Of a stretch of DNA of 64,000 nucleotides, positions 1-11,699 are shown piece by piece. The notes below the pieces were generated by a model that did not search any database, had not been told where the DNA came from, and saw only the letters and a program-made list of their open reading frames with translations. This DNA comes from Brugia malayi. Taxonomy: Eukaryota > Nematoda > Chromadorea > Rhabditida > Onchocercidae. The DNA lies in assembly GCF_000002995.4 (NCBI RefSeq), contig NW_025062479.1, positions 13,097,721 through 13,161,720 of the forward strand, read 5' to 3'. How positions within the stretch are numbered: position 1 is the stretch's first letter; each line of letters starts with the position of its first letter. A program made the position numbers and the translations under genes.

Positions 1-257
1 TCTGATTTTTTCTTATTCAGTGTTTTAACTACATCTTATGAATTAAATTTCTCATTGAATTTTCCTCTCCGAATATGATAGAAAAGGGAACTAATGGTAC
101 AAAGAAATAGCAATCGAAGAATGTAAGCAATTTGTGATGGTAAATATGTGAAAAATCAAAAAAAAAAAAAGAAAAAAAAAAATCAAACTGTCAGAAAAAA
201 GCAGTAAACGATTATTTTGAAGTAGTCTAAAAATTTCAAATAATAAAATCATCTCAC

Positions 258-3200
258 TGGGCAGCTATTCCAAACAAGACCCGTAGTATGTACTTGTTGT
301 ACATATTTCTGCAAAGCATTCAAAACATCTGACCATGACTTTGCCCATTCACTATGGATCTGTAAAGATATGAAATGATTTCGAGAAATCTTATCATTCT
401 TTTAATGTTCCAATAGACAAGAATTTCCTGATTGGCATAACCATAGAGGTAAAAATAAATAAATAAATAAAAAACCATTTTCGGCTAAAGGTCGAAAAAT
501 AAAAAGAATCGAATGTGCTTTTCAAATCAAACAAAAATAAAACAAAACAAAACAAAAAAAAAAAAAAAATAGATCTTAAAATCAATATCAGTAACAATCG
601 TACCTTATCATCCTTGTATTCCTTCAACACACGGTTCACAAAAAACATCGACGCTTCAAACATATCTTTGATGAATGGCGCAGGTGTTGGTTTCTGAAAT
701 TTAAGATGAACAACGTGTGTAATAAATTTTTACAAGAAATGTGACAAATTTCTTATTTTGCTGTTGTATAATTCATTCCTTTCCAGATTTAATTAAATAA
801 ATTGAATATCGATCAAGCCTATTTCGGAGCATAGCATAACGCTAGAAAAAATATCGAAATTCAAAAAAGTCATAAGAATCTTACAATAGTGAGCCATCCA
901 AGAGCTTGAATTCCTTCACTTGCCGCTGAAATATGATTGAAAAATGGAGTATTCCTTTTGAATTCTTTGAATATTGATAAATCTTCCATCATCTTAATCA
1001 TTGGACCAAGTTTTGCTTGCAATTCCTTAATCGACGGTTCACTTTGACCAGCAGCTAACCAAATAAAATTGCGCTGCTCCGTGAAAAGTGCCGACAACTT
1101 ATTGCCCTAAAAGCACGCATGTTATCTCGAGAAATAAAATATTTTCGCCCCTTCACGTGATCTTCTTCTCCTCCTCTCCTTTTCTACTCTCTGAAAAGAA
1201 AAAACGTAATACAACTATGTGTCAATTCAAAGCTGTTATCATAACTTATATCAAAAGTCACATTTATGTTATGATTGAGCTTTGCTTAAAATGTATGATA
1301 CAGTGTTTATAGGCCCAATTTAAGAACTTCTGGTCTCCACGACATATGTTTCGTCCCATAACCCTATAAAAAGATAGAGAAAACTGAAGGAAAACAAATA
1401 ATTTGAAACACATACCACTGTTTGAAGATCACCACCAATATCACCACTTAGTTTTAGCAGTCTTTGAAGAGGCTCATCAACAGCATCATCATATTGTACA
1501 ACAGATGGTGGAGTTTCAGTTGATGCTAAAATTTCCAAAATACTAATGAAAAGATGTGTACAACAAATGAAAGTTTTTTATTAAAATTGTAGTTGAAAAA
1601 AATTCGACTACATGATATTATGCCTTAGTTTATGACTAGTAATTTCCTTTAAAATTTCTCATAAGGTAAATTCGATTTTTGGGAAATAAGTTATTGACTA
1701 TCCTAATAACTAATTAAGCCTTTCAGAACATTGTTATGATTTTAAAAAAAAAAGAAAAAATTTCCAAATTGTTCAATACACATTAACAAGTTTTAAAGTT
1801 AAACATTTATTGCTTCTGTTGATAATTTTTTGAAAACTTTGAAGAACTTTATTCTTTTAGCAGAACAGTACAATTACGTTATGATTTCCAGAACAGAAAG
1901 GAATAACCGTATAAGCAAAGTGATAACACGCCTCCTAAAATTAATAAATTAATTTTATGCATTTGTGTGAACTTCCAACATCCGTAATTCTTCCTTTAAA
2001 CTTTGAATAATTATGTTTCTTTTTTTTTTTTTTTAAATGATTTTCATATTCAAAGTAATCGTTTTAGGCTACAAAAAAAAAGTCACTCTAACGTCTGAAA
2101 CGTCCCTTTCCGTCCACCTACAATATAGGTGTACACATATAAAATACTTAACGACGATCCCATCACGATAAATATAAAAAAATTTCTGTGTTTGAGAACG
2201 TAAAGTAGCATATAATGATTATGAAATGAGACACTGATCATCACAAATCACATTATATTATTTTAAACATCATTAACTATACATAATGTTTATTGAACAA
2301 AGTTAAAATTACACTATAAATTTGTATATGAAAGATGACCGCAACTGAAGAAAAAAAGTTTTTTGAATGAAAAAAAAAAACCAAAAATATTTTGCTGAAA
2401 GAAATAGTTACAATAAAGATTGTTTCTTAAGTAAAATTCTTTGGTAAGATATGATTATTATGAATATTACTTACTCTTATTTTCTTCGGATTCGTTCTTC
2501 GTAAAAGCTTTACTATCTTTATCACATTGAAACGCAACTTTTTTCGGTGTTTTAATCCCTGAATTGTTTACTGATTGGATGCTATTACCATTTTTCATTA
2601 AAATTCCCGGCAAACTTATGGCATTCCCAGGTTTCCCGCTGCCACTAATGAATGTTGCATCATCCACAGGAAATGGCTGGTTTAATCGTCGTGGTTTGAC
2701 GAAAGTGGTATGAGAATCGTAATCTTTTTCCAAAACAGCAATATCTTGAAAAACGATAGGTTGGTCCTGTAGTACTGTTATTTCTTTCTGAATTTTAGGA
2801 CTTTTATCGGTAATTATTGGTTTATTGACGATAAAAGTTGTCGGCTTTGGTTGCATATTTTCTTTGCTTGCTTCACTAACCGAACATACCTTTTGTTCTA
2901 CTAATTTTGTAGCACTACCTGTTGATTCAGTATTTTGTGAAGTATCAATCAGATGTCGACTGATAAATCCAGAAGTTCGTATATCTTCCTTTAATGTAGC
3001 ATGAGGCATTCTTTCTTGAACTTTATGAATTTCAACTGATCGTTTTATTGGCTTCTCTAAAAGCATATTATCCTGCGTAACTTGTGCATCTACAGACCCA
3101 GAAGTAGCCAATGGTATCGAATCTGTTCGAATAGCGTTTTTAGTCCGGAATATACTACGTACATGCTCCACATTGAATGGTTTTGCTGATGGTACTGGTG

Positions 3201-4413
3201 GTGATCGTTTGATATCAAGCACGTTATGAAATTGTTGAACGTTCTGCTGAAAAAAATTTTCCATTTGTCGCAATGAGGGAGATTGTTTCGGTTGTTCCTT
3301 AAAAAAAGGTGGTAAAAATGTATCTGCAGTAGGCTCTGTTGCTGTTTGGCTGCCCAAAATATCAGCTTTTTTTCGGAATTTCGGATCTTGCTCCAGTTCC
3401 GCTCGAACTCCCTTGGCAACGTTAAACATTGCTATACTTTCTGGTAATTCATTACCATTAATTTTCATCAAAGTTGGATCCGATGTACGCCTTTGCGGTA
3501 GTCCCACTTTTGGTAATGCTACATGATGTAACGTTGCATAGTTTTTATGCCTTTCTAATTGCTGATAAGAAATTAGTCTCTGCTGTTTTTGTTGTTCATT
3601 AAAAGGAACCTGAGATGCAAGAAACTGAACAGAACTTTTAACTCGTGCTTCGGAAAAATCTCCATATTCATTTGCTGATTGTATATTGGTATATCCACCA
3701 GTGTTGGAAATTTGTACCGGTTGAGACTGAATTACTATCGGTTTTGGAACATGCTCAGTAAAAGATAGCGTTGAACCTGAACGAAAGCGATTGCTTTGGT
3801 TATTACTAATCGATCGATGATATTCGTTATAATATGGACTAACATTCTGCAAAGTCTGTTCTGGCTGCGATTCACGAGAATGTGTATGATACACCCAAGG
3901 TGGTAGCTGCTTATTAACATTTCGACGCTGAACCTGGAATACATTGCTCTTCGATATTGGAATATGTACTACCTCTGGCTGGAAAATGTTGAAATTCTGA
4001 TCAGAAGTTCGACCTGAATCAGGTGAGTTATACAAAGATGAAGCCGTGTGTTTCGCATAATTTTTGGAATCTAGTGTAGATGTCTCAGGTAAGCTTACAA
4101 TATTTGATCGATCTCCTTCCACAGTCTTAGTAATTCCATCTGACTCTTTGGAAATGTTCGTTTGTTCGAAATTGCTACTGCTAATAGAAGCATGGTTCAC
4201 TGGTGGTTTAAATGAACCAAAATGGCTACCCTCATAAAAGGATACAAAACTGGTTGGTGGCGCACTGGTACGTCCACTTTTCACTTCTGGCACTTGTAAA
4301 GTGGTCATACTAGATGATGAATGCATATTGCTACTCATCGAACGATATGAAGTAGAGTGCTGTCCAAACGGTCTTGGACTCTGGAAGAACATTTTCTCTA
4401 CTTGCTTCTCTTA

Positions 4414-4451
<38 letters not shown>

Positions 4452-7400
4452 AAAAAAAAGAAAAAAAAAGTCAGAGCCGCAACAAGCAAAAGCAAAAAAA
4501 GCCTTTTTCAGAGGACAGTAACGTGAATATAACGAAGTCAGTTGCAGTCTATAAAATTTAATTCAAGCTGGAAGAAAACTCCATTATCAAAATAAGCAAT
4601 CCTTTGAAGACTTCAATATAAACACCGTATAGTAACGGTTCAACGGTGATTTCCCAAGCTTAGTTTTCGGAAATATTGTTTCGGATCACATAACCGAACT
4701 AAAAACTGAAAACCAATAAACGACAAATCGTTAGAAATTATTAAAATACTAATTTTCACAAATCGTTAAATCAACCAATTAATCGAATTACGAGAGTGAA
4801 AAAAAAAATGAGAAAAAAGATAAAAAAAAAAAAAAAAAAAACAAGGAGCAGTTTTGCCAAATAAGGTAATCTAGATAATTCATGGCGAATGAGTAGCAAT
4901 TTTATCAATTGAATCTTGCAGTTCTTTTACAACTTAAATACTAGAAATCGAGAATATAGTGATTCTAGAAGTTTGGCCTTAATGTTTTTGAACAGAGTAT
5001 GACAAATGACTACATTGACAGTCTTATAAACTAAGTTTTGTAATGTTTCAAAAAAAAGAAAAACCGGCTTTATTTGATTTACAACTGCATTTACTACTCT
5101 AAAAGCATGGTATTGAGGCATGATTAACCCAGGTAAGTTTCAGTAATTGGATAAAAATCATGTCAAACCTTTAAAGGTCATTCCTTACTTACGATTAACC
5201 ATGAACAACTTCCAATTTTATGTGCAAAAATTCTCACATATCTTATGAAGTTGTTTTAGAAGAGAAACACTGCCATATGATGGAATACTAAAATTATCTT
5301 AGAAAAAAATTTTCAAAGAAGCAAAACGGGAATTTCCGACAGCGATCTGTTCCACTAAGCAACTGTTCCATAACGTTCAAAAAGCCTGCAGCACTGAACG
5401 AACTCCTTTCTTTTTCTTCTCTCTAAGTTAGAAAAGCCAACTGATATTGACTTCAAGAAGGCTGTAATTGAAAACAAACGATATTAAACCTAGTAGAGAA
5501 TAATATAAATGAAGCTGACCAAAAAGTTGAGGAAAAAATAAAACAGATAAACAATTATCAACCAATGAAATGATTTTTTTTTTTTTTTTTTTGAAGGATT
5601 AAAAGTTAAATAAAGGATATCGCAAATATGTTTTAGTACGTATTTATTTAAAGATTTCATGCAGTATTAAGGGGAAAAAAATTAAGGTTTACATAAAAAG
5701 TTTTTGAATTAAAAAGTGGACAGAATATTCTGGTTCCGAAGTACCTCATAAGACTGTTTTCGAAATACAGTTAGATAAGATACTAATCTCATGTCCTCAA
5801 ACAGCCGTCTTCTCAGCTTCGTAAAATTTCTCATAATAGTGAAAATATTTTGATAATATAAAAAAAGATTCAAATTTTCTTTTAAATTAAAATTTAAAAT
5901 TTAGATTTGAAAAAAAAGTTTAATTAATTAGAAATGGGGAAAAATGAACAAAATGATAAGCTTAGCTTGTAGTTATTGACCGAAAGCACTACTACAACAA
6001 ATTTCGGCAGCAGTTGCGACTGGTGCTGCTATAACTCTAAGTCTATGCTGTCCATAGATCAAAACAGGATGAAAAAAAAGGGTATAATAAGAATTATGGA
6101 TACGAAATCTTCGGGTGAGAACAAGCTTATTCTCGACTGGTATAAGAACATTCCGATCATCTTCATTAACATCCATTGCAGTTATTTGCTTCATAGAATG
6201 TATGCTCTCATCAAAACCAAAACTAATATCATTAATATCATTCGTATCACTTCATTTATGTTTCGACCATTCATCTCTGTCCAACTGAAGATACAATTTA
6301 CAAAAAGACCCTGAAACTTTTTTTTTAAAAAAAAAGAAAATTAAAATCTTTCTTGCTACATAGTTATACACACATAGACTAGCACAAAAAGGCAGACATT
6401 AGCAATTCGTACACAGTCTTTCAATCAAATACGCCTTATTATTACCTACATGACATGCACACTTCCCCTGTTTGCTTCCTACCGCAACGATCATCATCGA
6501 TATAATAATGGTAATGTTATTAAAATCCATTAAATAAAGTACAAAAAAAAAAAAAAAAAAAAAAAAAAGAATAATTAGGCTTTAAAGGGAACATCGACAA
6601 TCACTTAGTGAAAGTTCAATTAGTAAATTTAAGATATTAAGCATATGAATTATTGGAAAATCAAAAATTCTACTGATCAAAGTATTGAACAAGTAAAACT
6701 TTCCGTTCTTACTCGACTGTTTATTTTCTGAGTTTTGAATTTTTAAGCTGAACTCTAGAACTATCACCTTTTAAAATCACCCTAAAAACCCAAATCTGTT
6801 GCACAAAATGAGTACACCTGATAAATAGTAATGAATGCAACAAAAAATTAAATTCTTCTAATATGCTACACTTACTAAATATATCTATGATTATAATCCG
6901 CAGTATTCAGTTATGCTTTCATTTAATCTCTTACAAATTATTGAAAAATCTACTCTTTATCCATTGTCTGGACCAGAATTTTCCATATCAAAACATGAAA
7001 AAACTTATAAAAATCCTACTATAAATCTTTACTGTACACAATTAACTATCTTTTAAATTCTCAATCACTATAATGCTAAGTGAACACAGAAATGTAACAA
7101 ACATTTTTTTGTTTTTTCTATCTTCGTGCTAATATATTCTTTATAAGGTTACGTTCAAATCAAAGATCTAAGCAAAAGCATAATTACTATTTCGAACAAA
7201 ACGGATGGATGATCATTTATCATAGCCTTAAACAATCATGCTTTCCTCATGCACAACTAATATTCATGCTTTGCCTCTACTAGGTTCATTGCATAAACTT
7301 CATTCTACTCTAATTAATAATTAATATTCCAAATCTGATGTAAATGAACTGAACAGCGAGGTTTTATATCAAAATTAATTCTGGTTAGAATATAAAAATC

Positions 7401-7618
7401 GAATAACCTAAATAAGTACAAAACTTACAAGGAACAGTAGATGCTGGTGATGTACCATTTCTAGTCGGTTTCGGTGCTAACATTGGTTTTTGAGCTCCTA
7501 ATGCTTCCAGACGTAATGTCGCTGTCTCAAGTCGTTGCACTAACTTTTCCAAATTACACGCTGCGTTCGTATTCATCGTTATTTGTTGCTCTTCGTTATG
7601 CACATATAATTCACTTGC
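258..7618 (-). CDS. Cyclase-associated protein (CAP), N-terminal half, continues past left edge
   Basis: Five exons join in phase: 7576-7429 (from the ATG), 1525-1416, 1106-885, 693-604 and 359-258, giving 224 residues before the left edge. Donors are GTAAGT, GTATGT, GTAAGA, GTACGA and GTGAGA; acceptors are TTTTAG, TTTTAG, TTTCAG and TTACAG. The product starts with the CAP family signature helix LVQRLETATLRLEAL, then a short proline-rich linker (APKPTRNGTSP), then the helical-folded domain: GDIGGDLQTV, a segment with QRNFIWLAAGQ, KPTPAPFIKDMFEAS, and a segment ending VQQVHTTGLVWN. CAP binds cofilin-actin through this domain and recycles actin monomers; the polyproline, WH2 and C-terminal beta domains must lie left of base 1. 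The chosen ATG is 7576; the frame is open upstream to the acceptor ACAG at 7619 (14 codons without ATG), so those bases are either 5'UTR after trans-splicing or coding from an upstream exon. Nematodes such as C. elegans have two CAP genes (cas-1, cas-2); I cannot say which this is. Confidence 0.93.
2475..4392 (-). CDS. Large alternative 5' coding exon of the CAP gene (about 639 residues)
   Basis: An uninterrupted frame runs from ATG 4392 and meets a stop only inside a perfect GTAAGT donor at 2474-2469. Splicing there ends the exon in phase 1, the same phase as CAP exon 1, and exon 2 (starting CA at 1525) completes the codon, so the frame continues ...ENK-T-STETPPSVV into CAP. This makes an alternative first exon of a long CAP isoform more likely than a separate nested gene. 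An in-frame TAA lies 21 nt upstream of the ATG, and a long T tract followed by AAGTAG ends 5 nt before the ATG, a possible trans-splice site. The protein is low in order-promoting residues and rich in S, Q, N, P and T, with no enzyme domain I recognise. It contains RRTSDP (301-306, a 14-3-3-like phosphosite) and KKVAF (617-621, fits the PP1 RVxF docking form). No homologue is recognised. Alternative reading: an independent intronic gene ending at the TAA. Confidence 0.82.
5973..6311 (-). other. Weak coding island inside the CAP intron, possible further 5' exon
   Basis: On the minus strand a TTTCAG acceptor (near 6312) opens a more complex, less AT-rich stretch. From ATG 6194 a 73-residue frame contains MDVNEDDRNVLIPVENK and later APVATAAEICCSSAFGQ before a stop at 5973. 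Upstream in the same frame the text still looks protein-like (SDTNDINDISFGFDES) but a TGA separates it. A GTCAAT site near 5978, or a GTATCC site inside the frame, would leave phase 1 and could join the AGAAAATG start of the large CAP exon in frame, but both are poor donors. No family is recognised. It may be an exon, a decayed exon or chance. Confidence 0.25.
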
Positions 7619-7639
7619 CTGTCATATAATGTATAAATT

Positions 7640-10600
7640 CATGCAATATCTATAACCATCTAAAACTTAAACATAATCAGTGAGAAAGAGAGAGACAAAG
7701 AGAGAAAAGAAAGACTGCAAAATTATTAGTTTATGCCTAAAGAAGCTAAAAAAAAACTTGCATAAAAGTTTTTTTGCATAAAAGTGTGCTGCTAAAAAAG
7801 TTATATGAAAAATTGTAAAATTAAAGAAAAGAGTGAAAACTATCGTTAGTATAAATAAAAATGTTCAAAAATCTATATAAAAAAGTGCGGACTTATATTG
7901 AAAAAAAGAGAGATGGAAACACATAACTGATTGAAACAAATATTAATTTAAGTGAAATGCTTTAAAAAAGAATTTAGAATGAGGCGTAAGTAATTTGCAT
8001 AATGAACTTGTCGATTCATATAAAAATAATTTATCATTTAGCTAAATTTTAGGCATAAAATAAGGGTAATGTAAAGGTACTTGATTAAGAATAAAAAACC
8101 TCAAATGATAAAAATTCAATTTCAATTAACTAAAAATTTGAAATAACCAGATGAAGGCACATCTATAAAGCCGCAGCCCACGGGTTAGCATTTTGTGAAA
8201 ATTTTCATCTCATTGGTCTTATTAATGATTATTTTATAAAATTAATTAAATATGGTAATAATAAGAATTCACTATAAAGTATAACAAATTATTGCTACTT
8301 TAACTGAGTGATAAGATTATAGAATTTTTAACGCTAAATTGTGGAAGATTCAGAAAACTTTTAATTAAATATGGATTGAAAAAGATTATTTGATTAATGA
8401 AATAATTAAGAAAAAAATAAACGCCGTTGCAACTTTATCTTTTTTTTTTAAAATTCATATACTTCTTAGCATCAATTTGAAATTAATTCTTATTTGATAT
8501 TTTAGAAAATTTACTTATTTGTAAGCGTTCTCTAAATAATTTTCATTAAAACTAATTTAATGAAAAAAAAAAAAAAGATTTATTGTTGAATTTGAAAATA
8601 ACGATTTTTAATTTTTAAGCTTAAAAAGGAGAAAAGGAAAAAATATGATAGATTGAATTAGCAGATTATTGATGATCTATTGAAAGTTTTAACTATAGAG
8701 TTATAAATGTGAACCAATGCTAGCAAATGGAAGAAAATTGAAAAGATGGATGAGTCAAAGTGATCTAATCGAATGATTATTGGATGGACAAATGCTAGCT
8801 GAGTGATATTTACGAGCTATGCTTGCTACACAGCAGATGTCGTCGTCTCTCCGGGGAATAAAGGTTGATCACTGGTTCATTTTATTTTGATCTTTGGTTC
8901 ACTCATTTCATTTTATACCCCTTACGTATTTGCTGCTTGTAAGTGTCACTGTCTGTCTGTACGAGAGTCTCATTTGTTAGCCAATTTTAAAAGCCTCTCT
9001 CTCTCTCCCTCTCTCTTTCCTTCTCTTACATGGCTTTGAGAAGAATAAAACTTAACTAATGAATAAAATTTATTTGAAAAAATTTATTCAGTAAATTGTT
9101 GAAAAATACGATGAAGAAAATGATGAAAAATTTCACTCTTTTGTAAGGATTATTTTTATTGATAAAATGAAACAAGTTTTTCAATTTTTATTTATTGTAT
9201 GGTTAAGAATCTCTTTTTTTTGCGATTATTGGGAATTCCAAGTTACAAATAATGCTAAATTAGAAAAAAGGAAAAAAAAAACATTTTATGTTATTAACAT
9301 ATATAAGGTAAATTACGAATGAATGGATGAAAATTTACTGATTTTAACCTTAATTCAGGTTAAAATCCGTAAAATGATATTAATTTTTGAAGTCAGTGGT
9401 TAAAGCATAAACATAAGCTAAAAGAAAGTTCGGGGAAAAAGAGTTATCAGTTATCCAGTATAAAGTGCAAAAATGTAATATATTGTTTACGCTTACTATA
9501 TTGTTTAAAACAGGCACGTGTTCCACACGTAAAATTTATTCAGTTAAATACGTGATAAGTGAATCAATATTTTTGCTTACATAAACATGATAATTGATAT
9601 TTCTGCATAGATAAATATCATTACAGATGAATTGATTATCAAAATCATTTAATCATAAAATAAAGTTGAAATGGTAGGGAATTTCCGAAATATTAATTGC
9701 CTGAAAAAAAAAAAAAACAAAAGATAAAAATGAAATATCCAGCTGAAATGATTGGTACTAATCGAGTTCATTAAAAAAAGTAAAGATTTCCGAATGTGCA
9801 ACAAATAATAGTAAATACAAAAAAAAAGAAAATTTTCAAATTTTTTGAAAGTAATTCGTAAATGTCAGATATAAAAAATAAACTAATTTAGGTATTGCAA
9901 GTAATTTGCTCCTATATAAGTCAACTATCGTTATCTTATCAAAGTACTGGAGCTGAAATTATAGCATTCCTTCTTCAAAAAAAAGAACGGAGGCCAAAAT
10001 TAGATAAAATGATAAATTTTATGTTTCACTTAATAGAAATTTCTTGGATTCCTTTACGACAGTTAAAAAAAAGGTAAAGATATATTATCAACTGAACGAA
10101 TGAATATTTAGGCGTAATGGAAATTTTTTATTATGAACCAAAAATTGATGTGGAAAAAAGTTTTCAAATTCTAATTTCTTACTGATGAAGTGAATTTTTC
10201 TTCCTTTCAGTTATGCATTTAAAAAACATTTCCATCCATCTTAGCAAATCGTAAATTGTGTGAACTAATTCGAATATTTATAGAAATAAATGCATGTGAT
10301 CGTAGGTGAAGGATTAAAATAATAAGCGATTAAAATTCATTTCGTAATTTTTTATTTAGAAAAATTTATTATTGAATTTGAAAATCAAACGTCGTATAGT
10401 TTAGCTAGGAAGATGAGAAATGAAGATTTAGTTTTTGAAAATATGGTTCCGATTGAAATTTTGCACAAACATTAAGGATAGAAAGCAAATGTAAGCAGAA
10501 CACCTGACAGAGACAGAAGCAGATAACGAAATACTTTCTTTTTCTTTCTTTTTCTCTTTATTTCTTTTTTGTTTCTTCGTTAATGATGAGTTAAAATGCT

Positions 10601-11180
10601 TACTTCAAAAACTGTATGTTCATTTCGTGAAAAAAATGAAATATTATTTCAGAAAAAATGTATAATTAAAATACAAATAACATTTAGGAATACATTTCGA
10701 TATGTGTCGAATTATCATAAAGAAATAATTAAGAATTTTAATTTAAAAAAATGCTGTGTGTAAACTTTTGTATTCTACATTGGTTCAAATTTTATTTAAA
10801 ATGAATAAAAAGATGAGATTATCCTTTCTTTTTTCTCTCGCTCTCTCTGATTATTTATGCAATTTTGATCATTTAGAAAAAAAAAAAAATAATAATAAAT
10901 GGCAATATGAAACGTTTTATTTTTATATAGTTAATCATAAGTTATGACTTCTTTTGTAATTGAATTGAAAGAAACGGTAAGATATTACGAAATGAAAGAT
11001 TGTAACTTCGGATAATTATAAATCAATTATAAATCATAAATGATAACTTTTCCTCTTCAAATAAAATGCTTTCATGAAATTTAGTAAAATATAGCAAATT
11101 TCTTACTTGATTAATTTTTTTTATTGGTTAAAAATCGTCATCTTTTCCCTTTTTTTTTTTGTTTTTTTTTTTTTTTTTTT
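7640..11180. other. AT-rich non-coding DNA upstream of CAP exon 1
   Basis: Apart from the candidate promoter at 8.85-9.03 kb I see no convincing exon here. A GA-rich patch lies at 7681-7717 and a TTTCTTTC patch near 10530-10570. If the exon at 11.2-11.55 kb belongs to CAP, this stretch is intron. Confidence 0.6.
8850..9030 (-). promoter_or_regulatory. Candidate core promoter upstream of CAP exon 1
   Basis: Read on the minus strand, a GAGA-rich tract (9030-8992) is followed by a TATAAAA box at 8917-8911 and then a locally GC-richer stretch to about 8840. This lies about 1.2 kb upstream of the CAP exon 1 acceptor and stands out from the AT-rich surroundings. Inference from composition and motif only; the GAGA tract could equally be a simple repeat. 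Confidence 0.3.
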
Positions 11181-11211
11181 TTTAACTTAAAAAAGCGAAG
11201 GAAAAACTAAC

Positions 11212-11553
11212 GGTTTGATTGAAAACATATGGAGGAGTGATGAAATTATCATAAAATGTCCCAAATATTTCACAATGATCAAACGATTGGCTAAATGCGG
11301 TGCTAGGATCGAGTTCCCAATTGCGAAAATGATATGGTGATAATATCGATGACAATGATGTATCACAGCATGCATTTCCGGAATTTGTTCCGGACCCTGA
11401 TAAATACAATGGGTTACCTTTTATATTGCAAAAGAATGTCGTTGATGATTGTAAATTTTTCATAATATCTTTTTGTTGCTCCATTTGGCAATCATTCCTC
11501 AGTTGATATCTTCGTTGGAAGCATCGGCAGAAAAGATCCCAAATAAATGACAT
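11212..11553 (-). CDS. Probable first coding exon, unidentified product, possibly an upstream exon of CAP
   Basis: From ATG 11553 a frame of 114 codons runs to a GTTAGT donor at 11211 (the frame stops 10 codons further, in low-complexity sequence). Composition is clearly less AT-rich than its flanks. The peptide opens MSFIWDLFCRCFQRRYQLRN, contains a QQKDIMKNLQSS segment and SGSGTNSGNACCD, and ends PPYVFNQT; six cysteines, no domain recognised. An in-frame TGA lies 6 nt upstream of the ATG, which fixes the start. The donor is phase 0, and the next acceptor on this strand that I can support (before GCA at 7618, CAP exon 1) is also phase 0 and in frame with CAP, so this may be an alternative N-terminus of CAP. 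It could instead start an unrelated gene. Confidence 0.45.
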
Positions 11554-11624
11554 TTTTCATTTGGTAGTCATCGTTTAGAAAAAAAAAGCCAAAATGGAAA
11601 TATGTTTAAATTAAGAGAAGCACC

Positions 11625-11690
11625 ATGGCCAAACAAGCGAAGTAATTTAGTAGATGGCAAAATAAGCCAAGTAATTTGGCACATGGCTTA
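11625..11690. repeat. 29-bp tandem duplication
   Basis: Two diverged copies of a 29-bp unit starting ATGG (11625 and 11654; shared GTAATTT core) lie just upstream, on the minus strand, of the start at 11553. A third ATGGC begins at 11683. Confidence 0.7.
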
Positions 11691-11699
11691 AAGCAGTCA

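Noticed and set aside
394..663. 89-codon minus frame
   Set aside because: Only its first 20 codons (from 663) are CAP exon 4, read in the same frame; the rest is intron after the GTACGA donor.
3090..3944. Frames of 109 and 69 codons on the minus strand
   Set aside because: Shadows of the large CAP exon in another frame.
4301..4561. Plus frame with long lysine run
   Set aside because: Crosses a poly-A tract opposite the start of the large CAP exon.
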